DNA of 12,712 nt from the NCBI GenBank assembly GCA_964458125.1, contig CAYWHE010000114.1, forward strand, positions 1 through 12,712, read 5' to 3'. Position numbers and translations under genes: made by a program. The notes under the pieces are model-generated. The model saw only the letters and a list, made by a program, of their open reading frames with translations, searched no databases and was not told the DNA's origin. Every line of letters starts with the position of its first letter. Positions within the stretch are counted from its first letter, which is position 1. Shown here one piece after another: positions 1-7,705 of this stretch. The stretch comes from CAYWHE01 sp964458125 (lineage in GTDB: Bacteria; Bacteroidota; Bacteroidia; AKYH767-A; OLB10).

Positions 1-185
1 CGGAATCCGGAAGAACAGGGTCTTTTGAAAGGATTCAGCACAAATGGAAATTCAAGCCAACCGTGAATTCAAATGGCCTTTCAGGCTAAGCCCGCAACCG
101 GAAAGGCAATGAAAACCGTTAAATTAAAAGAATGGAAAAATAAACATGACATTGATCATAAACCAACATCGTTAATCATTTACCC
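1..185. other. Left-edge region upstream of kbl, no recognisable gene
   Basis: No gene is recognised here. Two plus-strand frames are open from the edge, closing at about base 66 and base 89, so the last 20-30 residues of an upstream gene could lie here. Neither tail resembles the threonine dehydrogenase that often accompanies kbl. A weak inverted repeat (GCCTTTC at 76-82 with GAAAGGC at 101-107) has an 18-base loop and no T-run after it, so it is not a convincing terminator. The rest is A/T-rich leader. I see no clear TAnnTTTG element and no Shine-Dalgarno sequence before the kbl ATG. Confidence 0.4.
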
Positions 186-1382
186 ATGTACAAAACACTC
201 CAACCCGTTCTTGAAAAAGAGCTGAACGAAATAAAAGAAGCCGGGCTTTACAAACAGGAACGTATCATTTCCAGTCCCCAGGGCGCTGATATTATTGCCA
301 ATTCAAAAAAAGTCATCAACTTTTGTGCGAATAATTACCTGGGGTTGTCTTCCCATCCGAAAGTTCTGAAGGCGGCCAAAGAAGCCATCGATTCCCATGG
401 GTTCGGCATGTCGTCTGTACGGTTTATCTGCGGTACCCAGGACATACACAAAACACTTGAACAAAAAATATCCACGTTCCTGGGGATGGAAGATACCATC
501 CTTTATGCAGCAGCTTTTGATGCCAACGGAGGATTGTTTGAGCCCTTGTTCAACGAACAGGATGCCATTATTTCGGATGAACTGAATCACGCTTCCATTA
601 TTGACGGTATCCGGCTTTGCAAGGCGCAGCGATACCGTTACAAGCACAACAACATGGAAGACCTGGAGGCCCAGCTTCAGGCCACCGTCACCCGGAGGCA
701 CAGGATCATTGCAACAGACGGGGTATTTTCCATGGACGGCACGATAGCCCAACTGGACAAAATCTGCGACCTGGCCGACAGGTACCAGGCTCTGGTAATG
801 ATTGACGAATGCCATGCTTCAGGGTTTATGGGTAAAACCGGGCGCGGCACCCATGAATACCGGAATGTGATGGGCCGTGTTGACATTATCACCGGCACAC
901 TCGGAAAAGCCCTCGGAGGTGCATTGGGTGGATTTACCTCGGCCAGGAAGGAAATTGTGGAAATGCTTCGCCAGCGTTCCCGGCCTTATCTGTTCTCCAA
1001 TTCCCTAGCCCCGGCTATTGCCGGTGCATCCATTGCGGTTCTGGATATGTTGAGTGAAACAACGGCTTTGCGCGATAAACTCATGGACAACACCCGGTAT
1101 TTCAGGAAACAAATGACGGCTGCAGGGTTCGATATCAAACAAGGGGAACATCCCATCGTACCCATCATGCTATATGAAGCCAGGCTTGCCCAGGATTTTG
1201 CGTCCAGGCTGCTGGATGAAGGCATATACGTGATCGGCTTCTTTTATCCCGTGGTGGCGAAGGGTAATGCACGTATACGGGTTCAGTTATCCGCCGCCCA
1301 TGAAAAACACCACCTGGATAAAGCCATTGAAGCGTTTACGAAAGTCGGCAGGGAACTGAATGTGTTAAAGCCGGTGGCATAA
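186..1382 (+). CDS. kbl: Glycine C-acetyltransferase (2-amino-3-ketobutyrate CoA ligase)
   Basis: This is a PLP-dependent cytosolic enzyme of the alpha-oxoamine synthase family. It splits 2-amino-3-ketobutyrate with CoA into glycine and acetyl-CoA, the second step of threonine breakdown through threonine dehydrogenase. At 398 residues it has the usual family length. Visible landmarks are NYLGLS (50-55), the DELNHASIIDG block (131-141) with the conserved His135 that stacks on PLP, IDECHASG (206-213) with Asp207 and His210, and TGTLGKALGG (236-245), whose Lys241 is the expected Schiff-base lysine. The C-terminal RIRVQLSAAH block (363-372) is also family-typical. The ATG at 186 gives a normal N-terminus. 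No threonine dehydrogenase gene is visible in the window. AONS- or SPT-type relatives are less likely, because the N-terminus and the FGMSSVRFICGTQ segment are Kbl-like. Confidence 0.93.
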   Translation: MYKTLQPVLEKELNEIKEAGLYKQERIISSPQGADIIANSKKVINFCANNYLGLSSHPKVLKAAKEAIDSHGFGMSSVRFICGTQDIHKTLEQKISTFLGMEDTILYAAAFDANGGLFEPLFNEQDAIISDELNHASIIDGIRLCKAQRYRYKHNNMEDLEAQLQATVTRRHRIIATDGVFSMDGTIAQLDKICDLADRYQALVMIDECHASGFMGKTGRGTHEYRNVMGRVDIITGTLGKALGGALGGFTSARKEIVEMLRQRSRPYLFSNSLAPAIAGASIAVLDMLSETTALRDKLMDNTRYFRKQMTAAGFDIKQGEHPIVPIMLYEARLAQDFASRLLDEGIYVIGFFYPVVAKGNARIRVQLSAAHEKHHLDKAIEAFTKVGRELNVLKPVA

Positions 1383-1459
1383 AAATCCTTGTCCTGTAAT
1401 ATCCGAACGGGGTAATTGTCCGGGTAACCGGATCCTGAAAAAGCCGGCAGGCAGTTGTT

Positions 1460-2362
1460 ATGAATACTATCGGGAAAATACTCCACGGCCTTGAAAAAGG
1501 TGATACACGGGCTCTTGCCCGTGCCATTTCCATCGTTGAAAACGATTTGCCCGGCCGGCAGGAAATCCTGACCCGCCCGGGAAAATCAAAAACGGCGGCC
1601 GTGATTGGTATCACAGGCCCTCCTGGAGCCGGCAAAAGTACCCTGATCAATTCCCTTGCCGGGATGCTGGCTACCGATCATCAAATGGCCATCCTGGCCG
1701 TTGATCCGACCTCTCCTTACACGCATGGTTCTCTCCTCGGTGACCGGTTGCGCATGTCCGAACATTTTACCAATAAAAATATTTACATCCGTTCCGTCGC
1801 CACACGCGGATCCCTGGGCGGTCTTTCAGCAAAGGCCATGGAAATAACCGATGTGCTGAAGAATGCCTGGTTCGATTATGTTTTAATTGAAACGGTTGGC
1901 GTAGGACAATCCGAAGTTGACATTGTTTCCCTGGCCGATACCACTGTCGTTGTTTTTGTGCCGGAAAGCGGTGACGAAATTCAAACCATCAAATCGGGGA
2001 TTATGGAAATCGGTGATATTTTTGTGGTCAACAAAGCCGACCGGGAAGGTGCCGACAACATGGTAAAAAATATCACCCGGGTTTTGCATAACCGGCCTTT
2101 CAGCGGATGGGAGGTACCCGTGATAAAAACCATTGCTTCCCGCGGAGAAGGTACAGGGGAATTACTGGATGCTATTCGCAGGCATCAGCAACAAATCCTG
2201 AAACGACAAAAACCGGATTTCCTGGTTCAAAAAACGCTTCAGTTACTGACAGACAGGTTCATGAAAAAAATCGACCGGAAAAAACTGGAAGAACAACTGG
2301 CCAAATCATCCGGCGAACCGGATTTTAACCTGTACCGGTTTATCCTGGAATGGGATCAGTAA
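1460..2362 (+). CDS. meaB: Methylmalonyl-CoA mutase-associated GTPase MeaB (ArgK family)
   Basis: This is a G3E-family GTPase that protects and reloads adenosylcobalamin-dependent methylmalonyl-CoA mutase in the cytosol. At 300 residues it has near-usual length. The P-loop GPPGAGKST is at 53-61. VDPTSPYTHGSLLGDRLRM (81-99) corresponds to the family's VDPSSP..GGS.LGDR.RM block. RSVATRGSLGGLS (111-123) matches the switch region that contacts the mutase. ETVGVGQSEVD (144-154) and the guanine-specificity motif NKAD (191-194) are intact. It lies 77 bases after kbl on the same strand and could be co-transcribed. No mutase or epimerase gene is in the window. The old name ArgK/LAO transporter kinase is a historical misannotation. 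Its last 7 bases overlap the convergent TPR gene. Confidence 0.94.
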   Translation: MNTIGKILHGLEKGDTRALARAISIVENDLPGRQEILTRPGKSKTAAVIGITGPPGAGKSTLINSLAGMLATDHQMAILAVDPTSPYTHGSLLGDRLRMSEHFTNKNIYIRSVATRGSLGGLSAKAMEITDVLKNAWFDYVLIETVGVGQSEVDIVSLADTTVVVFVPESGDEIQTIKSGIMEIGDIFVVNKADREGADNMVKNITRVLHNRPFSGWEVPVIKTIASRGEGTGELLDAIRRHQQQILKRQKPDFLVQKTLQLLTDRFMKKIDRKKLEEQLAKSSGEPDFNLYRFILEWDQ

Positions 2363-2844
2363 TTTTTCTTTTTAAGGCATCGCCTGATGGCCGATTCATA
2401 GGCTGCAATATCTTCATCCCGGAACGAATAATGAATGGCCTTTTTAAAATAGCCGATGGCTTCCTCCAGTTTCATTTGCAGCTCGTTCATCCGCCCGAAT
2501 AACTCATACACCTTGTCCTTTGGGGTCCCCGGGATTTCAATGGCTTTATTCAGGATGGCAATCAATTCGGGATAACGTTCATGAATGAGCAGGATATCGG
2601 CCAGCCAGATATAGGTTAGTGTATATTCCGGGGACAGATTGATTCCCTTTTTATACAGGTTTTCAGCATGTACAAAATCATGCAACTGATGATGATAAAG
2701 AGAGCCGAGGGCGCTGTATGCCTTTCCGTAATCCGGAAAACGGCTGTTGACCTGGTTGAGCAAATCGGCCGCTTCATTCACCATACCGTCCTGCATCATC
2801 CTTTCAGCCTGGAAAAACAATTTGTCTGCTTCGGTAATCATCAT
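2356..2844 (-). CDS. Tetratricopeptide repeat protein
   Basis: This small, probably cytosolic protein of 162 residues consists almost entirely of helical TPR-type repeats. The pattern starts at AERMMQDGMVNEAADLLNQV and continues through KAYSALGSLY, AENLYKKGINLSPEY, IAILNKAIEIPG and EAIGYFKKAIHYS, about four units. There is no signal peptide or membrane segment. TPR proteins are binding scaffolds, and the partner cannot be told from sequence. The frame can be extended upstream to a TTG at 2910, but that extra 22-residue stretch does not look like TPR. I therefore start at the ATG at 2844, which is followed at once by a second ATG at 2841. It is the last gene of the minus-strand run, 92 bases after the O-antigen ligase-like gene. 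Its 3' end overlaps meaB by 7 bases. Confidence 0.82.
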   Translation of the reverse strand: MMITEADKLFFQAERMMQDGMVNEAADLLNQVNSRFPDYGKAYSALGSLYHHQLHDFVHAENLYKKGINLSPEYTLTYIWLADILLIHERYPELIAILNKAIEIPGTPKDKVYELFGRMNELQMKLEEAIGYFKKAIHYSFRDEDIAAYESAIRRCLKKKNY

Positions 2845-2936
2845 GCCTGGCCTGTATTTCAGACCGTTATAGGGTAATTGGAGATCGTTCCGGATTGGTT
2901 CGCCATGCAATTTACGATAATTTCCAAAAATTCCTA

Positions 2937-4523
2937 TTATTTTCGAACAGGACCAGGTACCGGAGCCTGTCTTCCAAATAAAAGAAGTGCATTAAAAAAG
3001 GCAAAAAAGGTTGCGCCGGCCTGTGTTTCCAGGGTATCTTCATTAAAAAAAGATAACATGACCATCATTAAAAACAGGCTGTACAGTTTTCCCGACTTCA
3101 ATCCGATGCCAATCCATGGATAAAAAAGGCTGAATAAAAATAACAGAAACCCGGGAACACCAAACGTCAGGGCCATAGTCAGGTATTGATTATGAGCACG
3201 ATACCTGAATTCCTTTGGCAGCGAACTTTGCTGTTTTTCGTATTGAAGGTCAAAGGCATCCTGGACGTCACCCGTGCCAACTCCTGCCAGGGGATGACCA
3301 AGGAATATCCTCCATCCGGTTTTCCAGAATTCAAAGCGTTGCATAACGGAATGTCCTTCCGGTTTTCCATGTTTCCGGTAATGATGGTATTCCCAAACGA
3401 TCTGGTACAATCTTGCATAGAGATTACTCGTTTTCGTAAACCGGAAATTGGTATATCCGTCCTCTATGGCCTTTATATCTGTTTCGCTCAGGGACCGGAT
3501 GCCATCGGCATCCTTCCTTAACCCTTTAGAGGAAAGGTAGCGGATCAGTGTAAAATACAAACCTTGTCCCTTCCCGTCCTGGCCATGGATATTCTGTTTA
3601 CTCCTCAGCGGCCAGACCGAATCAATCTCCTGGGGACAGATGTAAACCCAGATCGGGTTGCCATTTTCGGTATCATCGTAGGGTGTTTCCTGAACATAGG
3701 GATGACCACGGGGTGAGACTTTCTCGAGTCTGGTAAAATCCGTTTTATCGCTGATGGTAACAATGGAAGAAATCTTATTCACTTCATAAATAAGGATTCC
3801 CGCTAAAAGGAGGGGGAACACCAGCAACAGTTTTAATTTTCCGGCGGGGCGCTTCACTATCATCCATACACCCAATGCAACGATAGCAACCCATAATACA
3901 ACCAGTCCGGTAACGGCTTCGAGAATGACCATAAAAACCAGGAACCAAACAGTCAGTAAAAGAAGGAAAAAGGTAAGTCCGGTGTTTTTTTTTATTTCAT
4001 CCTGCAACAGCAACCAGGAACAAATAAACACGGCCATGGCAATCATTAACCCAAACCGGATATGAGAAATAAACAGGCTGATATCCCTTATGTCATGAAT
4101 CTGCCGGTTTAACAAACCGGTGAGAACAGCCATGCTGCATAATGTTCCTGCAAATACGGCCAGCACAAACAGGAGGAAAAGGGCGCGGATTTTTTTTTCA
4201 GACAGGGGGGCACTGCCTGAAATGATCAAGGGCAAAAGCAGCAGTGGAATTTTAATCCTGATGTCCTTCAGTCCATAGGCCATATTATCCGACCAGGCTA
4301 AACCAGCTACATGCAGGAGGAATACAGCACTCAGCACCAGTGTTACCGGATTCGAAAAGAAGCTACGTAACTTACGCCCGAGATTTCCGGAAATTAACCA
4401 GGAACCGGCCAGTACCATCTGCCCGATGCTCATCATGGACATGGACAGGGGCAGGCCGGTGATGACCAGGATCAGTCCGGTAAAATAAATACCTCCGGTC
4501 CATTCATTTCTTTTCAGAAGCAT
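2937..4523 (-). CDS. O-antigen ligase/polymerase-like (Wzy_C family) membrane protein
   Basis: This multi-pass inner-membrane protein of 528 residues resembles the WaaL/Wzy family, which joins or polymerises lipid-linked polysaccharide on the periplasmic face. Hydrophobic segments fill residues 10-250. A large hydrophilic loop of nearly 190 residues follows (about 255-443), then further helices from about 446. Family-like features are the RFEFWKTGWRIFLGHPLAGVGTGD stretch (396-419; HP at 410-411, GVGTGD from 414), HNQYL at 444-448 (the conserved loop His that precedes a helix), and a C-terminal EDTLETQAGATFF segment. The long loop makes it bigger than classical WaaL (about 400 residues). The lipid-linked substrate is unknown, and no glycosyltransferases or flippase are nearby. 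It starts 29 bases after the S41 peptidase gene. Ligase, polymerase and protein O-glycosylation ligase cannot be separated by eye. Confidence 0.85.
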   Translation of the reverse strand: MLLKRNEWTGGIYFTGLILVITGLPLSMSMMSIGQMVLAGSWLISGNLGRKLRSFFSNPVTLVLSAVFLLHVAGLAWSDNMAYGLKDIRIKIPLLLLPLIISGSAPLSEKKIRALFLLFVLAVFAGTLCSMAVLTGLLNRQIHDIRDISLFISHIRFGLMIAMAVFICSWLLLQDEIKKNTGLTFFLLLLTVWFLVFMVILEAVTGLVVLWVAIVALGVWMIVKRPAGKLKLLLVFPLLLAGILIYEVNKISSIVTISDKTDFTRLEKVSPRGHPYVQETPYDDTENGNPIWVYICPQEIDSVWPLRSKQNIHGQDGKGQGLYFTLIRYLSSKGLRKDADGIRSLSETDIKAIEDGYTNFRFTKTSNLYARLYQIVWEYHHYRKHGKPEGHSVMQRFEFWKTGWRIFLGHPLAGVGTGDVQDAFDLQYEKQQSSLPKEFRYRAHNQYLTMALTFGVPGFLLFLFSLFYPWIGIGLKSGKLYSLFLMMVMLSFFNEDTLETQAGATFFAFFNALLLFGRQAPVPGPVRK

Positions 4524-4552
4524 TTACCTTCCGGCTGCCGTTTGAAAAATAA

Positions 4553-6244
4553 CTATTTTGATTTTCCTTCCGGGACCCGGTTCATGATGGAAGTAAAAAC
4601 TGCTTTATCGCTCAGGGCTTCGATGGCCTTTTTTATTTCCGGATCATAGTCGAAAGAGGCTTCTACGCGCCCGTTCTGAAAATAATAGCGGGATACAATT
4701 TCATCCTGGAGCAGTTCCCGTAATTCTTCTTTAAACTTGTCAATATCGTCTTTCTTATTATGAGCCAATTTCTTTTTCAGGACCTCAAATTCCTGGGAAA
4801 TGTCGGCAAAGTATTTTTCCTTTTCGGCTGTAGATTTTAATTCTTCGAGCGCTTTTTCGCTTTTTGTGACATAGTCATAATCCTTATCGGAGATAAAATT
4901 CACAAAGTCGTTAAAGTCCGCTTCCGATAGCCGGAAATTTCTTGCAGGATCAATGGTGGGATGCTTGATCCGGTACCGGGTGGCAAAATCAAAAATCAGC
5001 ATTTTGGCAGCCAGGCTCTGGGTAATGGGACTTAAGGTCATCACTGTTGTATTGAAATCAGGTGTGATTCCTCCTCCATCGTATACCTTACGGCCGGCCC
5101 TGGTTTTAAACTCGCTGATGAGCGAGTCCGGTACTTTGCCAACGCTTCCGTCTTCGTTCCGGTGGGAATAGTCCAGGGCCTGTATGCAGCGACCGCTGGG
5201 AACGTAATACTTCGCTGTGGTCACTTTTAACTGGGCATTGTAACTCAGCGGCCTGGTGGTTTGCACCAGTCCTTTTCCAAAGGAACGTTGCCCGATGATG
5301 ATTCCCCGGTCGAGGTCCTGGATGCTGCCTGAAACAATTTCAGAGGCCGAGGCTGACCCGCTGTTCACCAGTACAACCAACGGAATTTCGGTATCCACAG
5401 GGCTGTTGAGGGCCTTATAGGTTTTATCCCATTCCTTTACCTTTCCTTTTGTACTCACCACATCAACACCCTTATTGACAAAGAGGTTGACGATATTGAC
5501 GGCTTCGTTGAGCAGTCCGCCCGGGTTCCCGCGCAAGTCCAGGATTACGGATTTTATTTGTTTATTTGTTTTCAGGTCCAAGAGGGCATCCCTGACCTCT
5601 CCGCCAGCATTTTCGGTAAAACCCGTCAGTTTAATGTAACCGATGTTATTTTCCATGACCCCGAAATAGGGTACGCTTTTAATTTTTATTTCATCCCGTT
5701 CAATGGTTTTGATGATGGGGGCGGTTTCACCTTCCCTTCTGATCGTGATTTTCACAGGTGTTTTCGGCTGTCCTTTCAGTATCTTGCTGATTTCATCACT
5801 CCTTTTTCCCTTCACGGTCTTGCCATCAATTTCCAGGATGACATCACCGGCCCTAAGATCTGCTTTCTGGGCCGGGAAACCTTCATAGGGATCCGTGATC
5901 AACACGTCCTCCCCCCTGGTTCCGATCAACGCCCCGATACCACCATACTGTCCCGTGGTCATAAACCGGTAGTCTTCAATATCCGATTCCGGGATATAGT
6001 TGGTATACGGATCGAGGGTTTCCAGCATGTCATCAATGGCCTTTTTCATCAGGTCACCAGGCTTGGTTTCGTCCACGTAATAAATGTTGAGTTCCCGGAA
6101 AAGGGTAGCGAAGATGTCGAGGTTGCGAGATACTTCAAAATAGTTGTCTTCCGTAAAGCTTAATGCCAGGAATCCGCCTGCGCCCAGGCCAAGGATGACC
6201 AAAAGGACCTTTATTTTTTTGTTGATTTGCGATGTTATTTTCAT
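4553..6244 (-). CDS. S41 family C-terminal processing peptidase (CtpA/Prc type)
   Basis: This is a periplasmic serine protease of 563 residues that trims or degrades envelope proteins from their C-termini. Residues 11-30 form an N-terminal hydrophobic signal or anchor. A PDZ domain lies at about 95-175 (GGIGALIG, AGDVILEIDGK, IRREG). The S41 core at about 195-360 contains IGYIKL, SVILDLRGNPGG (232-243), and NSGSASASE (294-302) with the expected nucleophile Ser299. IIGQRSFGKG follows, with the general base Lys324, and the Ser-Lys spacing of 25 matches E. coli Prc. The residues after the core include a charged, coiled-coil-like tail (about 450-530) that may mediate assembly. The gene begins 21 bases after yidD in the rnpA-yidD block. 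All catalytic residues are present. Substrates are not deducible. Confidence 0.93.
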   Translation of the reverse strand: MKITSQINKKIKVLLVILGLGAGGFLALSFTEDNYFEVSRNLDIFATLFRELNIYYVDETKPGDLMKKAIDDMLETLDPYTNYIPESDIEDYRFMTTGQYGGIGALIGTRGEDVLITDPYEGFPAQKADLRAGDVILEIDGKTVKGKRSDEISKILKGQPKTPVKITIRREGETAPIIKTIERDEIKIKSVPYFGVMENNIGYIKLTGFTENAGGEVRDALLDLKTNKQIKSVILDLRGNPGGLLNEAVNIVNLFVNKGVDVVSTKGKVKEWDKTYKALNSPVDTEIPLVVLVNSGSASASEIVSGSIQDLDRGIIIGQRSFGKGLVQTTRPLSYNAQLKVTTAKYYVPSGRCIQALDYSHRNEDGSVGKVPDSLISEFKTRAGRKVYDGGGITPDFNTTVMTLSPITQSLAAKMLIFDFATRYRIKHPTIDPARNFRLSEADFNDFVNFISDKDYDYVTKSEKALEELKSTAEKEKYFADISQEFEVLKKKLAHNKKDDIDKFKEELRELLQDEIVSRYYFQNGRVEASFDYDPEIKKAIEALSDKAVFTSIMNRVPEGKSK

Positions 6245-6265
6245 GTTCAGTTAATTTTTTTTATC

Positions 6266-6478
6266 TTATGGAACAGGATCATGGCCATGTCCGCCCCAGG
6301 GATGGCAAGACAGGATTCGTCTGGAGGCAAGGTAAAATCCTTTGAATAATCCGTGTTTTTTAAAGGCCATGATGCTGTATTCCGAGCAGGACGGCGTGTA
6401 CCGGCAGGCAGGTCCCAGATGGGGGGAGATGGCAAGCTGGTAAATCCGTATCAATCCTATGCATAGTTTACTGATCAT
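6266..6478 (-). CDS. yidD: Membrane protein insertion efficiency factor YidD
   Basis: This is a 70-residue member of the YidD (DUF37) family, a small membrane-surface protein that helps YidC insert inner-membrane proteins. The family signature is complete: an amphipathic N-terminus (LIRIYQLAISP), then GPACRYTPSCSEY (22-34) with two cysteines, a central AFKKHG..KG segment, and the ending HPWGGHGHDPVP. It overlaps the 3' end of rnpA by 11 bases, which suggests translational coupling and supports the ATG at 6478. The rnpA-yidD order is conserved across bacteria. In many lineages yidC follows, but here an S41 peptidase gene follows instead. Confidence 0.95.
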   Translation of the reverse strand: MISKLCIGLIRIYQLAISPHLGPACRYTPSCSEYSIMAFKKHGLFKGFYLASRRILSCHPWGGHGHDPVP

Positions 6479-6872
6479 CAGCCGATAAAGTTTCCATTAA
6501 ACGATGTAAAAGTAAACTTATTTTGCGTTCCGTTTCCCGGAAGGGAACCTGTTTTTTACCGTTGAACTGCAAGGCCATGGCAACCTGTACGCCAGTCCGG
6601 GAGCACACCTGGATCAACGGATGCTTGTTTTTCCTGTAAATTTCCCTCATCTGCCTGCGTAATAAATTCCGGTCGGAAGACTTCGGAACGGATTTTTTGG
6701 GTATAATGAATACCACCTGTGCCGGTGCAGGAAGAACATTCCGGCAGAGGAGCCAGGTCAGACGGAAAGGTGGAGCCTTTTGATGTTTCCCGGTTTCAAA
6801 AAGTGAATCGATCAGCTTAATGCTGCAAAGTTTTTCGGCTTTGCTAAACCTAAGCCGTCTGGAGGGAGTCAT
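6468..6872 (-). CDS. rnpA: Ribonuclease P protein component
   Basis: This is the small basic protein subunit of RNase P, which binds the catalytic RNA and the 5' leader of precursor tRNAs. At 134 residues it is of normal length. It opens with the usual basic segment (RRLRFSKAEKL) followed by IDSLFETGK. The central strand AQVVFIIPKKSVPKSSDRN leads into the RNR motif, seen as RNLLRRQMRE at 68-77. The ATG at 6872 gives a normal N-terminus and lies 46 bases after hemD. There is no rpmH upstream, unlike the arrangement near dnaA in many bacteria; the placement downstream of hemD is familiar from Bacteroidota. No rnpB RNA gene was seen in this window. Confidence 0.92.
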   Translation of the reverse strand: MTPSRRLRFSKAEKLCSIKLIDSLFETGKHQKAPPFRLTWLLCRNVLPAPAQVVFIIPKKSVPKSSDRNLLRRQMREIYRKNKHPLIQVCSRTGVQVAMALQFNGKKQVPFRETERKISLLLHRLMETLSADDQ

Positions 6873-6918
6873 GATGCAAACGTGGCAACGTTCAATCCTG
6901 GAAAATATCCCGCAAAAA

Positions 6919-7662
6919 CTATTTATTCACTTTTTTAAGGTATTGCTCAATAGCCATAGTCATGGAAGGAGCCTCAGGAATGGGCGCCTGTACATCCAGT
7001 TGCAGTTTGGCATCAGTGACGGCCTGGGAAGTAGTGGGACCGAATGCGGCAATCCGGGTATTATTCTGCTTGAACTTGGGAAAGTTCTTCAGGAGGGAGG
7101 TAATGCCGGAAGGACTGAAAAACACGAGCATATCATAATTGACATTGGCCAGGTCGGACAGATCGCTGCAAACGGTCTTATAGATAACGGCCTTGGTAAA
7201 TTCAATTTTATGCTCGCTCAGGGTTTCGGCAATTTCCTGCTTATGGATATCAGAACAGGGAAGCAGGAACTTTTCCTTTTTATGCTTTTTAATGATATCA
7301 ATCAGATCGTAAATGGTTTGCTTCCCGTAAAATATTTTTCGTTTACGGTAGGTTACAAATTTCTGCAGGTAGAAGGCCGTGGATTCCGAGATGCAGAAAT
7401 ATTTAAACACCTCCAGGTCATTGATTCGCATCTCGTGGCATATCCGGAAAAAATTATCGGCAGCATGCCTGCTGGTCAGGATGATGGCTGAAAAATCATT
7501 GATATTGATCCTGTCCTTGCGAAAGGTGCTGGAGGGAACGGCTTCCACATGAATAAATGGCCGGAAATCGATTTTTACGTTGTATTTCTTTGCTAAATCA
7601 AAGTAGGGAGATTTGTCGGTTTCCGGCTTAGGCTGGGTAACGAGAATACTTTTTACTTTCAA
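6919..7662 (-). CDS. hemD: Uroporphyrinogen-III synthase
   Basis: This 247-residue cytosolic enzyme closes hydroxymethylbilane to uroporphyrinogen III while inverting ring D, the branch-point precursor of heme, siroheme and cobalamin. HemD is poorly conserved in sequence. Recognisable elements are SILVTQPKPE at the start, FSAIILTSRHAADNFF (TSR..A), FLLPCSDIHKQEIAETL, a YDMLVFFSPSGITSLLKNF block (SPSG), and IAAFGPTTSQAVTDAKL near the C-terminus (FGPTT). The only in-frame start candidate between the upstream stop and the conserved SILVTQPKP block is a TTG at 7660-7662, preceded by an A-rich stretch, so TTG is taken as the start. It sits 43 bases after the DUF4271 gene. No other hem genes are in the window, and the adenosylcobalamin link to meaB is only indirect. 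Confidence 0.88.
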   Translation of the reverse strand: MKVKSILVTQPKPETDKSPYFDLAKKYNVKIDFRPFIHVEAVPSSTFRKDRININDFSAIILTSRHAADNFFRICHEMRINDLEVFKYFCISESTAFYLQKFVTYRKRKIFYGKQTIYDLIDIIKKHKKEKFLLPCSDIHKQEIAETLSEHKIEFTKAVIYKTVCSDLSDLANVNYDMLVFFSPSGITSLLKNFPKFKQNNTRIAAFGPTTSQAVTDAKLQLDVQAPIPEAPSMTMAIEQYLKKVNK

Positions 7663-7705
7663 TTTCTTTACGTTTTTAACAAACCTTCAATAGCCGTCAG
7701 GTCTT

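Noticed and set aside
76..107. Possible terminator hairpin upstream of kbl
   Set aside because: Seven-base stem with an 18-base loop and no T-run; too weak to call.
1383..1459. Possible regulatory element between kbl and meaB
   Set aside because: Only short GC-rich self-complementary patches such as CCGG repeats; no convincing riboswitch or terminator structure.
5558..6163. 201-codon plus-strand frame opposite the S41 peptidase gene
   Set aside because: It lies entirely antisense to a gene with intact PDZ and catalytic motifs; its protein resembles nothing and looks like a codon-bias shadow.
6247..6435. 62-codon minus-strand frame overlapping yidD
   Set aside because: YidD in the other frame has its full family signature and normal ending; this frame is a shadow.
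6820..7491. 223-codon plus-strand frame opposite rnpA and hemD
   Set aside because: Antisense to two recognisable genes, no family features and no promoter or start signal.
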